From assembly GCA_015065885.1 (NCBI GenBank), contig SVPJ01000012.1, positions 1-52,802 on the forward strand: DNA of 52,802 nt, in the 5' to 3' direction. The notes under the pieces were generated by a model. It saw only the letters and a program-made list of their open reading frames with translations. It ran no database searches and was not told where the DNA came from. Position 1 is the first letter of the stretch. Each line of letters starts with the position of its first letter. Origin of the DNA: Oscillospiraceae bacterium. Lineage in GTDB: Bacteria; Bacillota; Clostridia; Oscillospirales; Acutalibacteraceae. This document shows positions 43,509 to 52,674 of the stretch, in pieces. Position numbers and translations under genes: made by a program.

Positions 43509-44108
43509 ATGGCAAAAAAGAAAGACAAACCGCAAGTTATCAATAACATTCAGGAATTGAATCTTGAAATTGATTATGATAAGCTTGCACAAGCGATAGT
43601 TAAAGCAAAGCAAATTGAAGAAGAAAACGTAGCTGAGAAAAAAGCAGCAGATTTAGAAGAATGGAAAAGAAGTCTTGGTGTAAATAAACACGAAGATAAA
43701 AAGGGAATCAAAAAGAAGATTTATGTGTTTTGCAATAATGTAAAAGTATTCTTTAACCTAATCTTCTTTTCGAAGAAAAAGAAAGTCCGAGTTTCAATGA
43801 CCGGTGCTTTTATGCAGAGCACTACAGCCACATTTTTCCACGTAATAAAAGTTATGCTTTGGATACTGTCGCTGGCATTTATCAGCGTTTGCGTTTATCA
43901 TGGAAACATGGCTTTTGATCTTTTGAATTATGTATATTACATAGGTTTTGCAATAGTTGCTTTCATGTTGGCAAGTATTTTCAGGCTAATGGCTATTGAA
44001 ACTGAACAAATAACAGATAGAGAACGTGTTCTTGGAATTTTTACCGCAGTAATGTCGGTAATGCCTATGATAGAAATTATAGTTTCCTTTTTCAAGGAGG
44101 TGGGATAA
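43509..44108 (+). CDS. Coiled-coil membrane protein, function unknown
   Basis: 199 residues. A charged coiled-coil-like segment (about 20-55, LEIDYDKLAQAIVKAKQIEEENVAEKK) precedes a Lys-rich stretch and three hydrophobic segments (about 113-133, 138-163 and 174-195). Membrane-located with the coiled coil in the cytoplasm. It is 20 bases after the AlbA_2 gene and overlaps the hsdS start by one base (ATAATG region), so it is co-expressed with the restriction genes. Membrane proteins next to a nuclease-like protein are a common abortive-defence layout. No family recognised. Confidence 0.62.
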   Translation: MAKKKDKPQVINNIQELNLEIDYDKLAQAIVKAKQIEEENVAEKKAADLEEWKRSLGVNKHEDKKGIKKKIYVFCNNVKVFFNLIFFSKKKKVRVSMTGAFMQSTTATFFHVIKVMLWILSLAFISVCVYHGNMAFDLLNYVYYIGFAIVAFMLASIFRLMAIETEQITDRERVLGIFTAVMSVMPMIEIIVSFFKEVG

Positions 44109-45181
44109 TGAAGCTGAGTGATGTTTGTACAAAAGGAACATCTAATATTGCTCAAAAAGACTTGGATGCGCGTAATGGGGCATATCCCATCTATGGTGCA
44201 AGTGGATTTATTAAAAACGTAGATTTTTATCACCAAGATAAACCTTACATTGCGATTGTAAAAGATGGTGCAGGAGTTGGGCGCGTTATGAAGTTGCCTG
44301 CTAAGTCTTCTGTTATAGGCACAATGCAGTATATCATACCTAACGAAGGTGTTTCTGTAGAGTATTTGGCATATGCATTGGAACATATGAACTTATCGAA
44401 GTATTATTTAGGTGCTGCAATTCCTCACATTTATTTTAAGGATTATTGTAATGAACCATTGCCTAATCACACGCAAGAAGAACAAGAGCAAATTTCACGA
44501 ACACTGGGAACGATTACTAATTTGATTTTTCCTCGCAAACAGCAACTTTCAAAATTGGATGAGCTTGTCAAATCCCGATTTATCGAACTGTTTGGTGACA
44601 TAAACGTCAACGACAAAGGGTGGGACATCCAACCGTTGGGCGAACTGTGTACGATAGTAAGAGGTGGTTCACCTCGACCTATTGATAAGTATCTTGGCGG
44701 TAATATTCCGTGGATAAAGATTGGCGATGCTACAGATGGAGAGAATATATACCTCCATTCCACAAAAGAACATATTATTCAGGCTGGTGTGTCAAAGAGC
44801 CGTATGGTAAAGGCCGGAAGTTTAATATTTGCTAATTGTGGAGTATCGCTTGGTTTTGCACGTATCATTACGTTTGATGGTTGCATACACGATGGATGGC
44901 TTGCAATGGAGGACATTGACGAAAGATTAGACAAAGTCTTTTTATTGCAAGCGCTAAATCAAATGACAGACCATTTTAGAAGAATCGCTCCGGCGGGAAC
45001 GCAACCTAATTTGAACACGGCAATTATGAAAGCCTATAAACAAATTATTCCTCCGATAGAACTCCAGAGGGAGTTTATAGCCTTCGTCGAACAGACCGAC
45101 AAATCAAAATTTGCAATACAGCAAAGTCTTGATAAACTTGAAACAATGAAAAAAGCACTAATGCAACAATATTTCGGATAA
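44108..45181 (+). CDS. hsdS: Type I restriction-modification specificity subunit HsdS
   Basis: 357 residues, the two-TRD layout: TRD1 (about 1-145), a conserved helical segment with RKQQLSKLDELVKSRFIELFG (about 146-170), TRD2 (about 178-325, starting WDIQPLGELCTIVRGGSP with WIKIGD) and a terminal helix (LDKLETMKKALMQQYFG). Sequence specificity cannot be read. AT-rich like its neighbours, while hsdM and hsdR are GC-rich, so the recognition subunit was probably exchanged with them. TRD1 is somewhat short but no break is seen. Confidence 0.93.
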   Translation: MKLSDVCTKGTSNIAQKDLDARNGAYPIYGASGFIKNVDFYHQDKPYIAIVKDGAGVGRVMKLPAKSSVIGTMQYIIPNEGVSVEYLAYALEHMNLSKYYLGAAIPHIYFKDYCNEPLPNHTQEEQEQISRTLGTITNLIFPRKQQLSKLDELVKSRFIELFGDINVNDKGWDIQPLGELCTIVRGGSPRPIDKYLGGNIPWIKIGDATDGENIYLHSTKEHIIQAGVSKSRMVKAGSLIFANCGVSLGFARIITFDGCIHDGWLAMEDIDERLDKVFLLQALNQMTDHFRRIAPAGTQPNLNTAIMKAYKQIIPPIELQREFIAFVEQTDKSKFAIQQSLDKLETMKKALMQQYFG

Positions 45182-45195
45182 AGGAGAAACTCAAA

Positions 45196-45753
45196 TTGAA
45201 AAACAACGATTTTATACAAATGGTTTCAGAAGATATAAAAAGATGTGAGGAAGCTATATCGTCCGGACAAAATGTGAATTCTCTTTTGAATGAATTAGTG
45301 GGGAAATATTCAAAAGTTTCCCTTAACTTTCCTGACATTGAAATGAATGCATTATTATTCAGAATGCACCCTAATGTTCCTAAAGAAAATCTGCAGACAA
45401 TTCAAGGCTTTTTAAAAGCCTACTTACTAAATAATTGTGAAGATTATCGATTTGATGATACAAAGAGCACGGGGATTAATGTAATAACAAATATAAATAA
45501 TTCTAACGAAAACAATGTGAGAATAGAAAGTTTTTCGGAAGTGAAAAACAAGGTTGAAAATATGACCTCTTTGCCAGATGGAGAAATAGAGGAAATTCTA
45601 TCGAAGATTACCGAACTTGAAGATATCGTAAATTCAAGTGAAAGAAAAAGTAAAAAATGGTCAAAAGCAACAGATATTATAAAATGGGTGGCAGACAAAG
45701 GAATTGATGTTGGGTTGACATTGTTGCCGCTTATTTTAAAACTTGGAGAGTAA
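45196..45753 (+). CDS. Putative abortive-infection accessory protein with AbiTii-like tail
   Basis: 185 residues. The last 60 residues, with DGEIEEILSKITELEDIVNSS, KWSKATDIIKWVADKGID and VGLTLLPLILKLG, resemble the C-terminal part found behind AbiTii and related abortive-infection domains, ending in a hydrophobic segment. The first 90 residues are helical and acidic. A linker NVITNINNSNENNV lies between. TTG start with AAGGAG 9 bases upstream. It lies between hsdS and abiH. The family assignment is from memory of the tail pattern and needs profile confirmation. Confidence 0.55.
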   Translation: MKNNDFIQMVSEDIKRCEEAISSGQNVNSLLNELVGKYSKVSLNFPDIEMNALLFRMHPNVPKENLQTIQGFLKAYLLNNCEDYRFDDTKSTGINVITNINNSNENNVRIESFSEVKNKVENMTSLPDGEIEEILSKITELEDIVNSSERKSKKWSKATDIIKWVADKGIDVGLTLLPLILKLGE

Positions 45754-45776
45754 AATTTGAAAAGAAGGAAATATGA

Positions 45777-46874
45777 ATGAATATTACGTTTTTGATTGGC
45801 AACGGTTTTGATAGAAACCTTGGACTTGATACAACATATTCAAAGTTTGTTGAACATTATAAAAAAATAGCGCCTAAAACAGACAATCTAAAGAAATTCC
45901 ACAATTACATAAAAGATAATGAAGAACTGTGGTCAAGTGCAGAAATTGCTATGGGGAAATACACAGGTGAATTAGAAACAGGCGTAGCCGAAGTTTTCTC
46001 TGAGTGTCACACGGATTTTTGCGAGAAGTTAGCGGAATATTTAAAATTGCAAATGGAACGTATGGATTACGATGACTCGTCAGAAATTATAATAAAAGCT
46101 TTTTCTAACTTGAATAAAATCATTCAATCCTTCCCGACACAAGAGCGAGATGTATTAAATGCTGTATATAAAAACAGAAACAGCGAACCAATTACGTTCA
46201 ATTTCATTTGTTATAATTATACTGATACATTAGATCAATGTATTTTCCTTGTGAAGAACGGATCCGGCTCTCTTGGTAGCCATAAGTACGGCAATCAAGT
46301 CTTAAATCACTCAATAGGTCAGATTTGTCATGTGCATGGAACTGTTGATAATGAAATGGTTTTTGGCGTGAATGATGATTCTCAAATTTCGAAAGCAGAT
46401 GTTTTCGATTGCGAAGACGGTGATTTGTACAAAAACATGTTAATAAAAATTCAGGCCAACGCCTCATATTTGGAAAATACTGATTCAAAAGCCGCACAAA
46501 TAATTCAGAATAGTCATTTGATCTATATATACGGTATGTCAATCGGAGAAACAGATAAACTTTGGTGGGATCGAATTTGTACATGGTTAAGCGGTAATGG
46601 TGAACGTCAGTTAATTGTTCAAAAATATGATATGCCTGCTAAAACTGTAATACAGTTACCATATCAGCTTGCCGAACGCAGAGCAAGACGAGATATAACT
46701 AAGCATTCCTCATTGGATGATAATAAGAAAAAACATATCGAGTCTCGTATTCATATTACGGGTGAAAACATTTTTGGTGATATCAAAGACATTGCGAAAG
46801 AACTCGGACATAAAAAATATTTAACCGTTTTGGAACAGATTAATTCCGAAGAAAAGGAATTAGCACCAGTTTAA
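45777..46874 (+). CDS. abiH: AbiH family bacteriophage abortive-infection protein
   Basis: 365 residues. The N-terminus MNITFLIGNGFDRNLGLDTTYSKF is the family signature (IGNGFD...GL.T.Y). Further family elements: NYTDTLD near residue 148, ICHVHGTVDNEMVFGVNDD and LIYIYGMSIGETDKLWW. AbiH proteins abort phage growth by an unknown mechanism. AT-rich (17 G/C in 60 bases at 45841-45900). GAAGGAA precedes the ATG. It stands between the AbiTii-like-tail gene and hsdR. Confidence 0.88.
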   Translation: MNITFLIGNGFDRNLGLDTTYSKFVEHYKKIAPKTDNLKKFHNYIKDNEELWSSAEIAMGKYTGELETGVAEVFSECHTDFCEKLAEYLKLQMERMDYDDSSEIIIKAFSNLNKIIQSFPTQERDVLNAVYKNRNSEPITFNFICYNYTDTLDQCIFLVKNGSGSLGSHKYGNQVLNHSIGQICHVHGTVDNEMVFGVNDDSQISKADVFDCEDGDLYKNMLIKIQANASYLENTDSKAAQIIQNSHLIYIYGMSIGETDKLWWDRICTWLSGNGERQLIVQKYDMPAKTVIQLPYQLAERRARRDITKHSSLDDNKKKHIESRIHITGENIFGDIKDIAKELGHKKYLTVLEQINSEEKELAPV

Positions 46875-46897
46875 AATATATTTAAGGAGGTCAAGCG

Positions 46898-49800
46898 ATG
46901 ACCAACTTTGATTTTTTAACACGCGACACACAATTTGACACCTTTTCGGGTGCGGCGGTGGCGGCGGAAAAGACGCTGCCTATTGACGTGTGTACGTGTG
47001 CGATCAACTGCCGCCGCGCGATGGAGATGGCTGTCAAATGGATGTATTCCGTTGACAGTTCTCTTGTCATGCCTTGGCAAGACACTTTGGTCAGCTTGAT
47101 GAGCACCGAAGAGTTCCGCGATGTGGTGGGTGCCGATATCTGGCGACGGATGGATCTCATTCGCGTCGTGGGCAATAATGCCGCGCACACGGGCAAGAAG
47201 GTGACGAAAGAGCAGGCGATGCTCTGCCTTGAAAATCTGTATATCTTTATGGACTTCGTGGCTTGCTGTTACGGAAAGGACTACGAGCAAGGCGCGTTTG
47301 ACCCCGCGCTGTTGAAAGCGGCTTCGGCGGAAGCGATTCCCGCCGTTTCTGTGCCCGACGTGGACCTTGCCGCACTGATGGCGGAAAATGCCGCGCTGAA
47401 GGCGGAGCTTACCGCCCGCCGTGCAGAGCAACAGCCGACCTACGTGCCGAAGCCGTTGGATATTTCCGAATATCAAACGCGCAAGCTCTATATCGACACG
47501 ATGTTGACCGACGCGGGGTGGACGGAAGGCAAGGACTGGATCAACGAATATGAACTCCCCGGCATGCCGAACCGATCGGAGGTGGGGTTTGCCGATTACG
47601 TGCTGTTCGGTGACGACGGCCGACCGCTTGCCGTGATCGAAGCGAAGCGCACCTGCAAGGACGTTGCCGTGGGCCGACAGCAGGCGAAACTCTACGCCGA
47701 CCTTTTGGAGAAAACATTCGGCCGCCGCCCCGTCATCTTCCTCACCAACGGCTTTGACACCCGCATCACCGACAATCGGTACCCCGAACGCCGCGTGGCT
47801 GCCATCTATTCCAAACGCGATCTGGAAAAACTTTTCAATCTGCAAACCATGCGGACAAGTTTGAAGAACGTGACGGTGGACCGCAACATTGCGGGGCGGT
47901 ATTATCAAGAGGGCGCCATCAAAGCGGTGTGCGATGCCTTCGGCAACAAGAACCGCCGCAAAGCGCTGCTCGTGATGGCGACGGGGTCGGGCAAGACGCG
48001 CACGGTCATTGCCCTGTGCGACGTGTTGTTGCAACACGGATGGGTGAAGAATATTCTGTTCCTTGCCGACCGCACGTCGCTTGTTACGCAGGCGAAGCGC
48101 AGTTTTGTGAATCTGTTGCCCGATCTGTCGGTGACCAACCTTTGCGAAGAAAAGGACAACTATACCGCGCACTGCGTGTTTTCCACCTACCAAACGATGA
48201 TGCATTGCATTGATAACGTGACGGATGACGAGGGAAAACTCTTTACTTGCGGGCATTTTGATCTGGTGATCTGTGACGAAGCCCACCGTTCGATCTACAA
48301 CAAATACCGCGACATATTCCGCTATTTTGATGCGCCGCTCGTGGGGCTTACCGCGACACCGAAGGACGAGATCGACAAAAACACCTACGAGGTGTTTGAA
48401 CTTGAAAACGGTGTGCCGACCTACGGCTACGAATTGGCGGATGCGGTGAAGGATGGCTTTCTCGTAGACTTCATGTCGGTGGAGACGAAGCTCAAGTTCA
48501 TTGAGCAAGGCATCGTGTACGACGAATTGTCGGACGAGGACAAAGAGGCGTATGAAGCGACCTTCGCACAGGACGGTGAACTGCCCGACAAGATCGGGTC
48601 GTCGGCACTGAACGACTGGATCTTTAACGAGGACACCATCAAAGAAGTGCTGAACGTGCTGATGACCCACGGCATTACGGTGGATTACGGACAAAAGATC
48701 GGCAAGACGATCATCTTTGCGAAGAACCACCGCCACGCCGAGAAGATATTCGAGGTGTTCAATAAAGAGTATCCGCATTTGAACGGGTTTGCCAAAGTGA
48801 TCGATAATACCGTCAACTACGCGCAAAGTGCGATTGACGAATTTTCCGACGGCAAGAAGTTGCCGCAGATTGCCATTTCGGTGGACATGCTGGATACGGG
48901 CATCGACGTGCCCGAAGTGCTCAATCTTGTGTTCTTCAAAAAAGTGATGAGCAAAGCGAAATTCTGGCAAATGATCGGGCGCGGAACGCGTCTTTGCCCC
49001 GGGCTTATCAACGGCGAAGATAAGACGAAATTCTACATCTTCGATTTCTGCGGGAATTTTGAGTTTTTCCGCATGGGCGGCAAGGGACGCTCCGCCAATC
49101 AGATCGCGTTGCAGGGCGCTATCTTCAATTTAAAGGCGCAGATGGCTTTTAAACTGCAAGACCTTGTGTATCAGACCGATGAGTTGATCGCTTTTCGCAA
49201 CGAACTTGTCGAGGATATGGTGCGCAAAGTGCGGGAACTCAACAAGGAGAATTTTGCCGTTCGTCAGCATCTCAAATACGTTGAGTTGTACGCTTCTCCC
49301 GAAAACTACACGCCGCTTTCCTATGAAGATACGCTGTTGATCGCAGACGAGCTTGCCCCTCTCATCATTCCCGACGAGGATGACCCGAAGGCGTTGCGTT
49401 TTGATGCGTTGCTGTACGGCATTGAGTTGGCGCTTTTGGCAGGTAAAAAGTACGGAAAGGCGCGCAGTGATCTGTACAAAAAAGTGGCAGGTATTGCGGG
49501 GGTTGCCAATATTCCCGAGATCATGGTGCAGTCGGAGTTGATCGATACGATCCTGCACACCGATTACGTTGAGCGGGCGGGGATACACGAATTTGAACAT
49601 ATTCGTAAAAGCTTGCGTGATCTGATCAAGTACATTCCGTACGGCGGCGCCGTATACCACACCAACTTTGACGATGAGATATTGTCGATGGAGTGGAAGG
49701 AATCCGAGCTGGAAAGTGATGATCTCCAAAACTATAAAGCCAAAGCCGAGTTTTACGTTCGGCAACACCAAGATAACGAAGTGATTGCCAAGTTGCGCTC

Positions 49801-50188
49801 AAACGTTCCGCTCAGTGCCGCCGACGTGAAGGTTTTGGAGCAGATACTGTGGAGCGAGGTGGGAACGCGGGAGGATTATCAAGCGGAGTTCGGCGAGAAA
49901 CCCCTCGGTGAGTTCGTGCGGGAGATCGTGGGGTTGGATATGAGCGCCGCCAAAGCGGCTTTTGCGGCGTATTTGGAGGATGTGAATCTGGATTCGCGCC
50001 AGATCTATTTTGTGAATCAGATCGTGGAATATATCGTGCGTAACGGTTTGATGAAGGATCTTTCGGTATTGCAAGAATCCCCGTTTACCGATATGGGAAG
50101 TGTCGTGGAAATATTTACCGATCTTACCGTGTGGATGGGGATCCGCAAGATCATCGAGGAAGTTAACGCCAATGCACTGGCGGCGTAA
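46898..50188 (+). CDS. hsdR: Type I restriction enzyme HsdR (endonuclease/translocase subunit)
   Basis: 1096 residues. An N-terminal DUF4145-like helical domain (about 1-125, AEKTLPIDVCTCAINCRRAMEM) precedes a coiled-coil linker. The endonuclease core has D233 and IEAK (E248, K250). The SF2 motor has Walker A ATGSGKT (361-367), DEAH (460-463), motif III GLTATP and motif VI QMIGRGTRLC. The C-terminus is helical. It translocates DNA and cleaves unmodified DNA with HsdM and HsdS. AAGGAGG lies 9 bases before the ATG. GC-rich (37 of 60 at 46921-46980), like hsdM and unlike the five genes before it. Confidence 0.95.
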   Translation: MTNFDFLTRDTQFDTFSGAAVAAEKTLPIDVCTCAINCRRAMEMAVKWMYSVDSSLVMPWQDTLVSLMSTEEFRDVVGADIWRRMDLIRVVGNNAAHTGKKVTKEQAMLCLENLYIFMDFVACCYGKDYEQGAFDPALLKAASAEAIPAVSVPDVDLAALMAENAALKAELTARRAEQQPTYVPKPLDISEYQTRKLYIDTMLTDAGWTEGKDWINEYELPGMPNRSEVGFADYVLFGDDGRPLAVIEAKRTCKDVAVGRQQAKLYADLLEKTFGRRPVIFLTNGFDTRITDNRYPERRVAAIYSKRDLEKLFNLQTMRTSLKNVTVDRNIAGRYYQEGAIKAVCDAFGNKNRRKALLVMATGSGKTRTVIALCDVLLQHGWVKNILFLADRTSLVTQAKRSFVNLLPDLSVTNLCEEKDNYTAHCVFSTYQTMMHCIDNVTDDEGKLFTCGHFDLVICDEAHRSIYNKYRDIFRYFDAPLVGLTATPKDEIDKNTYEVFELENGVPTYGYELADAVKDGFLVDFMSVETKLKFIEQGIVYDELSDEDKEAYEATFAQDGELPDKIGSSALNDWIFNEDTIKEVLNVLMTHGITVDYGQKIGKTIIFAKNHRHAEKIFEVFNKEYPHLNGFAKVIDNTVNYAQSAIDEFSDGKKLPQIAISVDMLDTGIDVPEVLNLVFFKKVMSKAKFWQMIGRGTRLCPGLINGEDKTKFYIFDFCGNFEFFRMGGKGRSANQIALQGAIFNLKAQMAFKLQDLVYQTDELIAFRNELVEDMVRKVRELNKENFAVRQHLKYVELYASPENYTPLSYEDTLLIADELAPLIIPDEDDPKALRFDALLYGIELALLAGKKYGKARSDLYKKVAGIAGVANIPEIMVQSELIDTILHTDYVERAGIHEFEHIRKSLRDLIKYIPYGGAVYHTNFDDEILSMEWKESELESDDLQNYKAKAEFYVRQHQDNEVIAKLRSNVPLSAADVKVLEQILWSEVGTREDYQAEFGEKPLGEFVREIVGLDMSAAKAAFAAYLEDVNLDSRQIYFVNQIVEYIVRNGLMKDLSVLQESPFTDMGSVVEIFTDLTVWMGIRKIIEEVNANALAA

Positions 50189-50201
50189 AGGTGGTGAGAG
50201 T

Positions 50202-51041
50202 GTGCTGTACCGTACGCAAAACGAGATTGCCGATTGTGAAAAAATTCGCCTGTGCCGCAAGACGGAAGACGGCGTTTGCCCCGCGCACCGTCACGAATTC
50301 GTGGAGTTGTGCTACGTGCTGGCGGGCTGCGGCACACAGCGGGTAGACGAGCGGGTGTACGAGGTGAAGCACGGCGACCTTTTGTTTATCGACCCCGGTC
50401 AAACGCACGAGATCACGGCGGCGGAGCCGATGACCTACGTGGATATTTTGCTGGAGCCCGCCTTTTTCAGCGAGAAGTTGATGGACACCGAAAGCATTAC
50501 GCACATCTTCCGTTACTGCGCGTTGCGTGAATTTTCGGGTGAGGGCGGCTGGCCCGCGCAGTGTGTGCGGTTTCGCGGCGAAGAGCGGGTGCGTGCCGAC
50601 CGCCTGGTGGAGATCTTGCTCACCGAATACGACGAGCAACGGGCGGATTATCTGCCCGCCTTGCGCGGCGGCGTGCAGATGTTGTTCGTGTGGATGGTGC
50701 GCAAACTTGGGGAAGACACCCCCGAAACGGTGAACGCGGTGGTGGAAGAAGCGCTCGAATATATCGACACCCATTTTGCCGAAAAACTCACCTTGCGGGA
50801 ACTGGCGGCGAAAGGCTTTTACAGTGCCGACCACTTGAGCCGTCTGCTCAAACAGGCGTGCGGCGAAAGCTTTTCGGAATACTTAAAACGGCGGCGCATC
50901 GACCGTGCGGCGCAACTGCTTGCGGCGGGCGGCGCGTCGGTGGCGGACGTGATGGCACAGTGCGGGTACAACGATCCGAAACTGTTTTACCGCCATTTTA
51001 AGGAACGACACGGGGTCTCGCCCCGCAAGTTCGCGGAATAA
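50202..51041 (+). CDS. AraC family transcriptional regulator
   Basis: 279 residues. The N-terminal cupin-like sensor (about 20-110) has AHRHEFVELCYVLAG and GDLLFIDPGQTHEI. The C-terminal double helix-turn-helix (about 178-275) has KLTLRELAAKGFYSADHLSRLLKQ and VADVMAQCGYNDPKLFYRHFKERHGVSPRKF, a full AraC signature. GTG at 50202 is supported by AAAGGTGGTGA. It is 13 bases after hsdR but likely controls the ADP-ribosylglycohydrolase gene that follows its terminator. Confidence 0.92.
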   Translation: MLYRTQNEIADCEKIRLCRKTEDGVCPAHRHEFVELCYVLAGCGTQRVDERVYEVKHGDLLFIDPGQTHEITAAEPMTYVDILLEPAFFSEKLMDTESITHIFRYCALREFSGEGGWPAQCVRFRGEERVRADRLVEILLTEYDEQRADYLPALRGGVQMLFVWMVRKLGEDTPETVNAVVEEALEYIDTHFAEKLTLRELAAKGFYSADHLSRLLKQACGESFSEYLKRRRIDRAAQLLAAGGASVADVMAQCGYNDPKLFYRHFKERHGVSPRKFAE

Positions 51042-51057
51042 CCTAAAGATCACACGG

Positions 51058-51086
51058 AAAAGGGACTTGTCAGAAAGTCTCTTTTT
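51058..51086 (+). terminator. Terminator after the AraC gene
   Basis: AAAAGGGACT (51058-51067) and AGTCTCTTTT (51076-51085) pair with one G-U around an 8-base loop, followed by T and C. The T-run is part of the stem, as often seen. The promoter of the next gene overlaps it. Confidence 0.7.
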
Positions 51087-51096
51087 CTTATACAAT
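51067..51096 (+). promoter_or_regulatory. Probable promoter of the ADP-ribosylglycohydrolase-family gene
   Basis: TTGTCA (51067-51072) and TACAAT (51091-51096) are spaced 18 bases apart; TATACA (51089-51094) is an alternative -10. A weak -35 fits activation by the upstream AraC protein, an inference. Confidence 0.5.
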
Positions 51097-51119
51097 AAGA
51101 TCAAAAGGAGGAATGTATC

Positions 51120-52583
51120 ATGATGAAAATCAACCGCGCCGAACTGCGCGACAAGATCTACGCCTGCTGGATGGGTAAAAACCTCGGCGGCACGCTCGGC
51201 ACGCCGTTCGAAAATACCCGCAGCGTCATCGAGGTGGACGGCATGACCACCCCGCCCGGCAAGCCCCTGCCGAACGACGATCTCGACCTGCAACTCGTGT
51301 GGCTGCTTGCAATGGCGGACGTCGGCCCGAAGAACATCAACGCCTCGCTGCTCGGCGAATATTGGCTGGAATACATCACCCCCTTCTGGGCGGAGTACGG
51401 CCGTTGCAAGGCAAATATGCGGGACGGCTTGATCCCGCCCGTATCGGGTCAGTACCGTAACGAGGAGTGGTGTAACTCCAACGGTGCGTGGATCCGCACC
51501 GAAATCTGGGCGACGCTCTGCCCCGGCGATATCCCGCAGGCGGTGAAGTTTGCGACCGAGGACTCCGGTGTGGACCACGGCCGCGGCGAAGGGATGTACG
51601 CCGCACGCTTCGTGGCGGCGATGGAGTCGGCGGCGTTCTTCGAAAGTGATCTGCGCACGCTGATCAACATCGGTCTGCGTCACATTCCCGAGTCCTGCCG
51701 TATGTTCCGTTTCGTGAACACCGTGACCGAATGCTTCGACAGCGGCAAAACGTGGCTCGAGACCCGCAACATCATCACCGATATGGCATTGGAAGATCCC
51801 GCTCTCGGTTGGTTCCAAGCCCCTGCCAACGTCAGCTACGCGCTGATCGGTCTTTTGTGGGGCGCGGGCGATTTTAAGGAATCCTTGCTGATCGCGGTAC
51901 GTTGCGGCGACGATACCGACTGCTCGGCGGCAACGGCGGGCTCTCTGCTCGGCATTATGCACGGCACGGCGATCCTGCCCGAAGACTGGTGCCGCCATAT
52001 CGGTGACGAGATCATCACCTGCTCACTTGCGACCGCGGTGCTGAAGACGTATAACGAAGTAAATCCGCGCGAGCATTTCATGGTGCCCTACACCTGCACC
52101 GATCTGACCGACCGCGTGATGGAGTTGATCCCCGTGACGCTGTACGGCCGTCAGGTGCAAGTTGTGGACGGCGAGACCGCACGCGACGAAGCAACCTGGA
52201 ACTGGCTGCGTGAGGGCTGGGGCACCGCGGAACTCGTGCCCGACAGTTACGAGTTTTCCGCCGAATCCATTTTGGCGAAGTATACCGTCCGTTACGTGGA
52301 GACCCCCGATATTGCGCCCTTGGAGGAGCGGCACATCAAGTTGCGCGTGCATCACAAGTTCCTCGGCCAGAAGGGGATGAAGTTCCGTTGGATCCTGCCC
52401 GAAGGCTGGTCGGTCAAGGGGCGGCAGACCGCCATGCTCGAAGCGGTACACTGGTGGGACGTCAACACCGACTTTACCATCACCGCGGGTGAGACGGTGG
52501 AAGCGAAGAACGTCGCGATCTTGCAGATCACCTTCGAAGGCCACCACGATATGGCGCTCATTCCCGTGCAGTTTATGGGTTAA
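51120..52583 (+). CDS. ADP-ribosylglycohydrolase family protein
   Basis: 487 residues. The N-terminal MGKNLGGTLGTPFE, NDDLDLQLVW and the C-terminal GDDTDCSAATAGSLLG supply the Asp cluster that binds two Mg ions in this family. The last 120 residues form an extra beta-rich domain (RHIKLRVHHKFLGQKGMKF). Family members release ADP-ribose or related sugars; with an AraC regulator next to it, a role in nucleoside or sugar-conjugate catabolism is possible. AAAAGGAGG precedes the ATG at 51120 (a second ATG follows at 51123). No signal peptide. Confidence 0.87.
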   Translation: MMKINRAELRDKIYACWMGKNLGGTLGTPFENTRSVIEVDGMTTPPGKPLPNDDLDLQLVWLLAMADVGPKNINASLLGEYWLEYITPFWAEYGRCKANMRDGLIPPVSGQYRNEEWCNSNGAWIRTEIWATLCPGDIPQAVKFATEDSGVDHGRGEGMYAARFVAAMESAAFFESDLRTLINIGLRHIPESCRMFRFVNTVTECFDSGKTWLETRNIITDMALEDPALGWFQAPANVSYALIGLLWGAGDFKESLLIAVRCGDDTDCSAATAGSLLGIMHGTAILPEDWCRHIGDEIITCSLATAVLKTYNEVNPREHFMVPYTCTDLTDRVMELIPVTLYGRQVQVVDGETARDEATWNWLREGWGTAELVPDSYEFSAESILAKYTVRYVETPDIAPLEERHIKLRVHHKFLGQKGMKFRWILPEGWSVKGRQTAMLEAVHWWDVNTDFTITAGETVEAKNVAILQITFEGHHDMALIPVQFMG

Positions 52584-52589
52584 TTTTTG

Positions 52590-52626
52590 AAAAAGGCAGT
52601 GTTCGGCAGTGAACACTGCCTTTTTT
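52590..52626 (+). terminator. Rho-independent terminator of the ADP-ribosylglycohydrolase-family gene
   Basis: AAAAAGGCAGTGTTC (52590-52604) and GAACACTGCCTTTTT (52611-52625) form a 15-bp stem with a 6-base loop, followed by T. The A-run on the left means it could also work leftwards. Confidence 0.93.
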
Positions 52627-52639
52627 CTGCAAAAAACGG

Positions 52640-52668
52640 TTGCAATTTTCTCGGAATGCGTATATAAT
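52640..52668 (+). promoter_or_regulatory. Promoter of the SRP RNA gene
   Basis: TTGCAA (52640-52645), a 17-base spacer and TATAAT (52663-52668) immediately precede the SRP RNA. Transcription should begin near 52675. Confidence 0.8.
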
Positions 52669-52674
52669 ATATCT

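Noticed and set aside
44108-45181. HsdS considered as a truncated half-subunit
   Set aside because: Two recognition regions and two conserved helical segments are visible, so it appears complete.
46916-48970. A 684-codon minus-strand frame opposite hsdR
   Set aside because: hsdR on the plus strand has all restriction motor motifs in order; the antisense product is His/Arg/Val-rich with no domain.
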